DNA of 64,000 nt. It comes from Streptomyces sp. R28 (lineage in GTDB: Bacteria > Actinomycetota > Actinomycetes > Streptomycetales > Streptomycetaceae). The notes beneath the pieces are model-generated. The model did not search any database, had not been told where the DNA came from, and saw nothing but the letters and a program-made list of their open reading frames with translations. Below, one piece after another: positions 61,405-64,000 of this stretch. Position 1 is the first letter of the stretch; each line of letters opens with the position of its first letter. The translations under genes and the position numbers were made by a program. The stretch spans positions 8,979,001-9,043,000 of the forward strand of contig NZ_CP163439.1 of NCBI RefSeq assembly GCF_041052385.1, written 5' to 3'.

Positions 61405-61662
61405 ATGACTGCGAAGACGACGTCGCAGAGTGGCAGGAAGGCGGGCGGGACGCACAGCGGCTGGCGCGGGTCGCTGACCCCCAAGGGGATCACCGTGCTG
61501 GTGCTCCTCGCCCTCGCCCTGATCTTCATCTTCGAGAACACCCGCGACACCGAGATCCGGCTGCTGATCCCCCTGGTCACGATGCCGCTGTGGCTGGCGC
61601 TGCTCGCCATGGGGGTCATCGGTGCGCTGGTCGGGGCCTACTTCATGGGGCGGCGCCGATAG
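61405..61662 (+). CDS. LapA-domain (DUF1049) membrane protein
   Basis: 85 residues with a basic N-terminus and two transmembrane helices (VLVLLALALIFIF and LWLALLAMGVIGALVGAYF) separated by a short turn that contains ENTRDTEI, which matches the LapA/YciS family. It ends in MGRRR. Such proteins are small inner-membrane proteins of uncertain role in actinobacteria. It sits 58 bases after the S15 gene. Confidence 0.85.
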   Translation: MTAKTTSQSGRKAGGTHSGWRGSLTPKGITVLVLLALALIFIFENTRDTEIRLLIPLVTMPLWLALLAMGVIGALVGAYFMGRRR

Positions 61663-61683
61663 CGGTCGTCGTAGGCTGGCGCA

Positions 61684-62231
61684 ATGCCTCACCCCGCGTC
61701 CCGCTACCTCGCCGAAGGCTCCCGTGTGGGCATACGCCACTTCACCTACGAGGACGGTGGGAGTTCACCGCGCGTGTCCGGGAGAGCAAGGAACTGCACC
61801 AGCCGTGGCTCTTCCCGCCGGACAGTGCCGCGGCGTACACCGCCTACGCAGGGCGGTTGATCGAGGATCCGGCCAAGGCGGGGTTCCTGGTCTGCGAGAA
61901 GGGCGACGGCGGGGGGATCGCCGGGTTCATCAACATCAACAACATCGTCGCGGGCGCCTTCCAGAGCGGCGCCCTCGGTTACGGCGCCTTCGCCCACGCG
62001 GCCGGGCGGGGCCTGATGCGGGAGGGACTGGACCTGGTGGTGGGCCATGCCTTCGGGCCGATGCGGCTGCACCGGCTGGAGATCAACGTCCAGCCCGCCA
62101 ACACCGCCTCGATCGCCCTCGCCCGCGCCTGCGGCTTCCGCCTGGAGGGCTTCTCGCCGGGCATGCTCTTCATCGACGGGGCCTGGCGCGACCATCAGCG
62201 GTGGGCCGTCACCGCCGAGATGCGGGCTTGA
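61684..62231 (+). pseudogene. GNAT acetyltransferase (RimJ/RimL-like) with a frameshift
   Basis: The frame starts at the ATG at 61684 (HPASRYLAEGSRVGIRHF) and breaks in the GGTGGGAG stretch near 61755; the rest (RVRESKELHQPWLFPPDS through EINVQPANTASIALARACGF) continues in another frame to the stop at 62231. Restoring one G gives a normal 182-residue protein, so this is a single-base loss (or a sequencing error). The acetyl-CoA-binding segment is intact. It overlaps the next gene convergently. Confidence 0.75.
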
Positions 62232-62556
62232 AGTTGATCTTCATCGTGTCGAGGTCGGTGACCGTCGACTTCAGGGCGCCGAAGCCGTAGCCCAGCTCCC
62301 GGAGCGTGCTCTCGGCGCGGTCCTGAGCGATCGCGCCGGCCATCTCCTCGCCGTCCGCCGCGTCCGAGACCACCACGTACCGCATCGAGAAGTGCTTGAG
62401 CGGTGACGGCTCGTAGGAGAGCGAGCCCTCCTCGGTGAACCGCATGCTGCTCAGACCGTGCTCGGCGGCCTCGGCGAGCAGCCGCGCCCGGGCCTCGCCG
62501 GTGAGCCCGACCCAGGTGCCCCGGACGATCACCCGGTAGGTGTGCTGCTCGGTCAT
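62209..62556 (-). CDS. DUF6204-like protein
   Basis: 115 residues from the ATG at 62556. The opening EQHTYRVIVRGTWVGLTGEA and the later YEPSPLKHFSMRYVV and LRELGYGFGALKSTVTDLDT match the small DUF6204 group of Streptomyces as I recall it. The function is unknown. Its 3' end overlaps the frameshifted GNAT gene by 23 bases on the other strand. A longer same-frame start at 62661 lies inside the arginase pseudogene. Confidence 0.65.
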   Translation of the reverse strand: MTEQHTYRVIVRGTWVGLTGEARARLLAEAAEHGLSSMRFTEEGSLSYEPSPLKHFSMRYVVVSDAADGEEMAGAIAQDRAESTLRELGYGFGALKSTVTDLDTMKINFKPASRR

Positions 62557-62626
62557 GTTCCCGCTCCGCTCTCGCTCCTGTGCATCGGCGTCGAGGCCCG
62601 ACTCTACGTCGGAGAGGATGGGCCGC

Positions 62627-63247
62627 ATGCGGAATATCGTGGTGCTCGACGCCCCCTCCAACCTGGGCGCTGGAGGGCGGGGTGGTGGTGCCGCCGCGGT
62701 ATGACCGGGGGGACGGGCAGGAGGGCGTCGGCGTCTTCAACGCGGCCGCCCTCGCCTCCTGCACGGCGGCGAGGAGGTCGCCCTGGCCACCGGGCGCGGG
62801 CAGGAGGACCTGACGGACCTGGAGGGGCTGTGGCCGTATCTGCGGGACGAGGACGTGCGGTACTTCGGCATCCGCGACTACTTCGAGGAGGATCGGGCCG
62901 AGCTCGCCGACCTGAAGATTCCCGTGGTGACCGTCGGGGATCTGCGGGAGTGGGGCGCGCAGGCGCCGGCGTCGGCCACCACGCGGGCCTTCGAGATCCC
63001 GCAACTGGACGGCTTCTGGCTGCACTTGGACGCCGACGTCCTCGACCCTGCCGTCATGCCCGCCGTCGACAGCCCTGATCCGCAGGGGCTCACACCCGAC
63101 GAACTCCTCGCGCTGCTCCGGCCGTTGTCGGCCTCCGTGCGCTGCGTCGGGCTCAACGTCACCGTCTACGACCCCGATCTGGACCCGGAAGGCACGGCGG
63201 GGGCGCTGCTCACCGACATCATCGTGTCGGCATTCGATCAGCCCTGA
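62627..63247 (+). pseudogene. Arginase/agmatinase-family protein with internal deletions
   Basis: The start is normal (MRNIVVLDAPSNLG with a GGAGAGG ribosome site), then the frame breaks; VVVPPRYDRGDGQEGVGVFN and AAALAS appear in another frame, and from about 62770 the C-terminal half is intact to DIIVSAFDQP, including HLDADVLDP with two metal-binding aspartates. The segments between are gone, and with them the other manganese ligands. It is therefore a recently damaged, non-functional ureohydrolase-type gene. Confidence 0.75.
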
Positions 63248-63585
63248 CGGTCCACGTACTCGTAGATCGCCCCGTCCGGATGCATGGCGATCAGATTGCG
63301 GCCCCCCGGCGTCGTGACCGGACCCGCGATGATGTGGGCGCCCAGGTCGCTGAGCACCTGGTGGGCCTCCTCGACGTCCTTGACGGCGATCGTCGCCGCG
63401 ACCTTGCGCAGCACCTCGAGCTCGGCCGCCGGGCCGCTCATCAGCAGGAAGCACCCGACCGCGGCCACCTGCACGCCGCCCCGTTCGAAGCGGAGGGCTG
63501 TGCCGCCCGCGAGGCGCTCGTAGAAGGGGACTGCCCTCTCCAGGTCGTCGACGCACACGCGCAGCGTGGTTCCCAGGATGTCCAT
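63238..63585 (-). CDS. VOC/glyoxalase-fold protein
   Basis: 115 residues in one VOC unit: the opening TTLRVCVDDLERAVPFYERL, a central VKDVEEAHQVLSDLGAHIIA and a closing PDGAIYEYVD are typical. It may bind a metal through its acidic residues or a small ligand. It converges on the arginase pseudogene with a 10-base overlap. Function unknown. Confidence 0.87.
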   Translation of the reverse strand: MDILGTTLRVCVDDLERAVPFYERLAGGTALRFERGGVQVAAVGCFLLMSGPAAELEVLRKVAATIAVKDVEEAHQVLSDLGAHIIAGPVTTPGGRNLIAMHPDGAIYEYVDRQG

Positions 63586-63627
63586 ACGGACGAGCCTAGT
63601 TGGGGGCCCTCGGGCAGGGAGATCGTT

Positions 63628-63653
63628 TCACGCGATCCCCTCACGCGATCCCC
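63628..63653. repeat. 13-base tandem repeat
   Basis: TCACGCGATCCCC is repeated directly twice (63628-63640 and 63641-63653) in the non-coding gap before the holin-like gene. Confidence 0.75.
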
Positions 63654-63747
63654 TCACTCGCCCCCTCGCTCCGACGCCGGGCTCACACGCCGGTACGGGG
63701 TGTGACGGAGCGCGTTATGCGTACGCGTGTACGGGTACCCGGCGGCC

Positions 63748-64000
63748 ATGAACCGCTTGGATCATCTTGAGCACCTGGACAAGGAACTGGTCGACGAGCT
63801 GGCACAGGTGGCGCGCGAGACCGTGCGTGACGAGCTGCGTGAGCAGACGCGCAGGCAGCGCCGCCGGGCCATGCTGTACGCCGGCTCCGGCGCCGTCGCC
63901 CTGTACGCGGGCGCGTCCCTCGCGCTCGCCCTGGGGCTCGGCCTGGCCACCGCGCTGCCGGACTGGGCCGCCGCGCTGATCACCGCGGTCATCCTCGGTG
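63748..64000 (+). CDS. Phage-holin-family membrane protein, 3' partial
   Basis: The first 84 codons, starting at the ATG at 63748, lie in the window. A basic cytoplasmic N-terminal helix (DKELVDELAQVARETVRDEL, REQTRRQRRRAM) is followed by a membrane helix (GSGAVALYAGASLALALGLG) and the start of a second. This is the actinobacterial holin superfamily III pattern, in hosts often a membrane-anchored phage-shock-type protein and not a lysis protein. The end is cut by the window. Confidence 0.75.
   Translation, partial: MNRLDHLEHLDKELVDELAQVARETVRDELREQTRRQRRRAMLYAGSGAVALYAGASLALALGLGLATALPDWAAALITAVILG

Noticed and set aside
1..64000. tRNA or rRNA genes
   Set aside because: I found no cloverleaf-like segment with a T-loop GTTCRANYC and matching acceptor arms outside coding sequence, and no rRNA-like sequence. 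A tRNAscan-SE run would settle this.

Overview
The window looks like the chromosome of a high-GC actinomycete, most probably a Streptomyces. Coding regions are strongly G/C biased at the third codon position, GTG starts and 4-base ATGA/GTGA stop-start overlaps are common, and the gene content is typical of the genus: a crotonyl-CoA carboxylase/reductase operon, a SpoIIE phosphatase with an HATPase domain, an S33 tripeptidyl-peptidase-like protein and discrete NRPS domains.

Layout. Bases 1-8258 are the right end of a biosynthetic locus: an FkbH-like glyceryl-loading protein (5' cut by the window), a MaoC-SDR-ACP fusion, an antisense HAD hydrolase, then separately encoded adenylation, carrier and condensation proteins and an MFS exporter. 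An FAD monooxygenase and a lipoprotein follow. Bases 10503-13009 hold an ArsR-type metal sensor and a DNA-alkylation repair pair (Ada/AlkA fusion and Ogt). Bases 13022-18213 hold a VOC protein, a sirtuin, a graveyard of oxidoreductase pseudogenes, a Nudix hydrolase, an ADP-ribosylglycohydrolase and a glycerate kinase. Bases 18214-23022 are looser accessory DNA: a LuxR fragment, a small secreted protein, and an ABC/FtsX exporter pair behind about 800 bases without a supported gene.

Bases 23729-31549 are metabolic core, all on the minus strand: ccr, ethylmalonyl-CoA mutase, CoA-ester lyase, MaoC hydratase and acyl-CoA dehydrogenase (the ethylmalonyl-CoA pathway), then, after a hairpin, psd-pssA for phosphatidylethanolamine. 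A TetR gene and a tandem-duplicated 3-hydroxyacyl-CoA dehydrogenase (34208-37022) fit the same acyl-CoA theme. Between them lies a deletion scar where a CdaR-type regulator and an FAD oxidoreductase have both lost their 5' halves.

Bases 37432-54073 are mixed single genes: a HEAT-repeat protein, GNAT, a ridA homologue split by a palindromic repeat, an S33 peptidase, a radical SAM protein, a DHFR-like protein, an SRPBCC protein, an MFS exporter fused to beta-sandwich repeats, SpoIIE, a methyltransferase, an APC permease, an SDR, an APH-like kinase and a MOSC protein. Bases 54298-59419 form a tight four-enzyme peptidase operon (M55, M20, S9, S66) with a possible 30-codon leader. The right end holds a secreted S15/CocE hydrolase, a LapA-like membrane protein, a frameshifted GNAT, a DUF6204-like protein, a deleted arginase, a VOC protein and the start of a holin-like protein.

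The most interesting features are the discrete FkbH/MaoC-SDR-ACP/A/PCP/C assembly set, the four-peptidase operon, the palindromic element that interrupts ridA and has a second copy 1.6 kb away, and the unusually dense set of decayed genes. No tRNA, rRNA or CRISPR array was seen.
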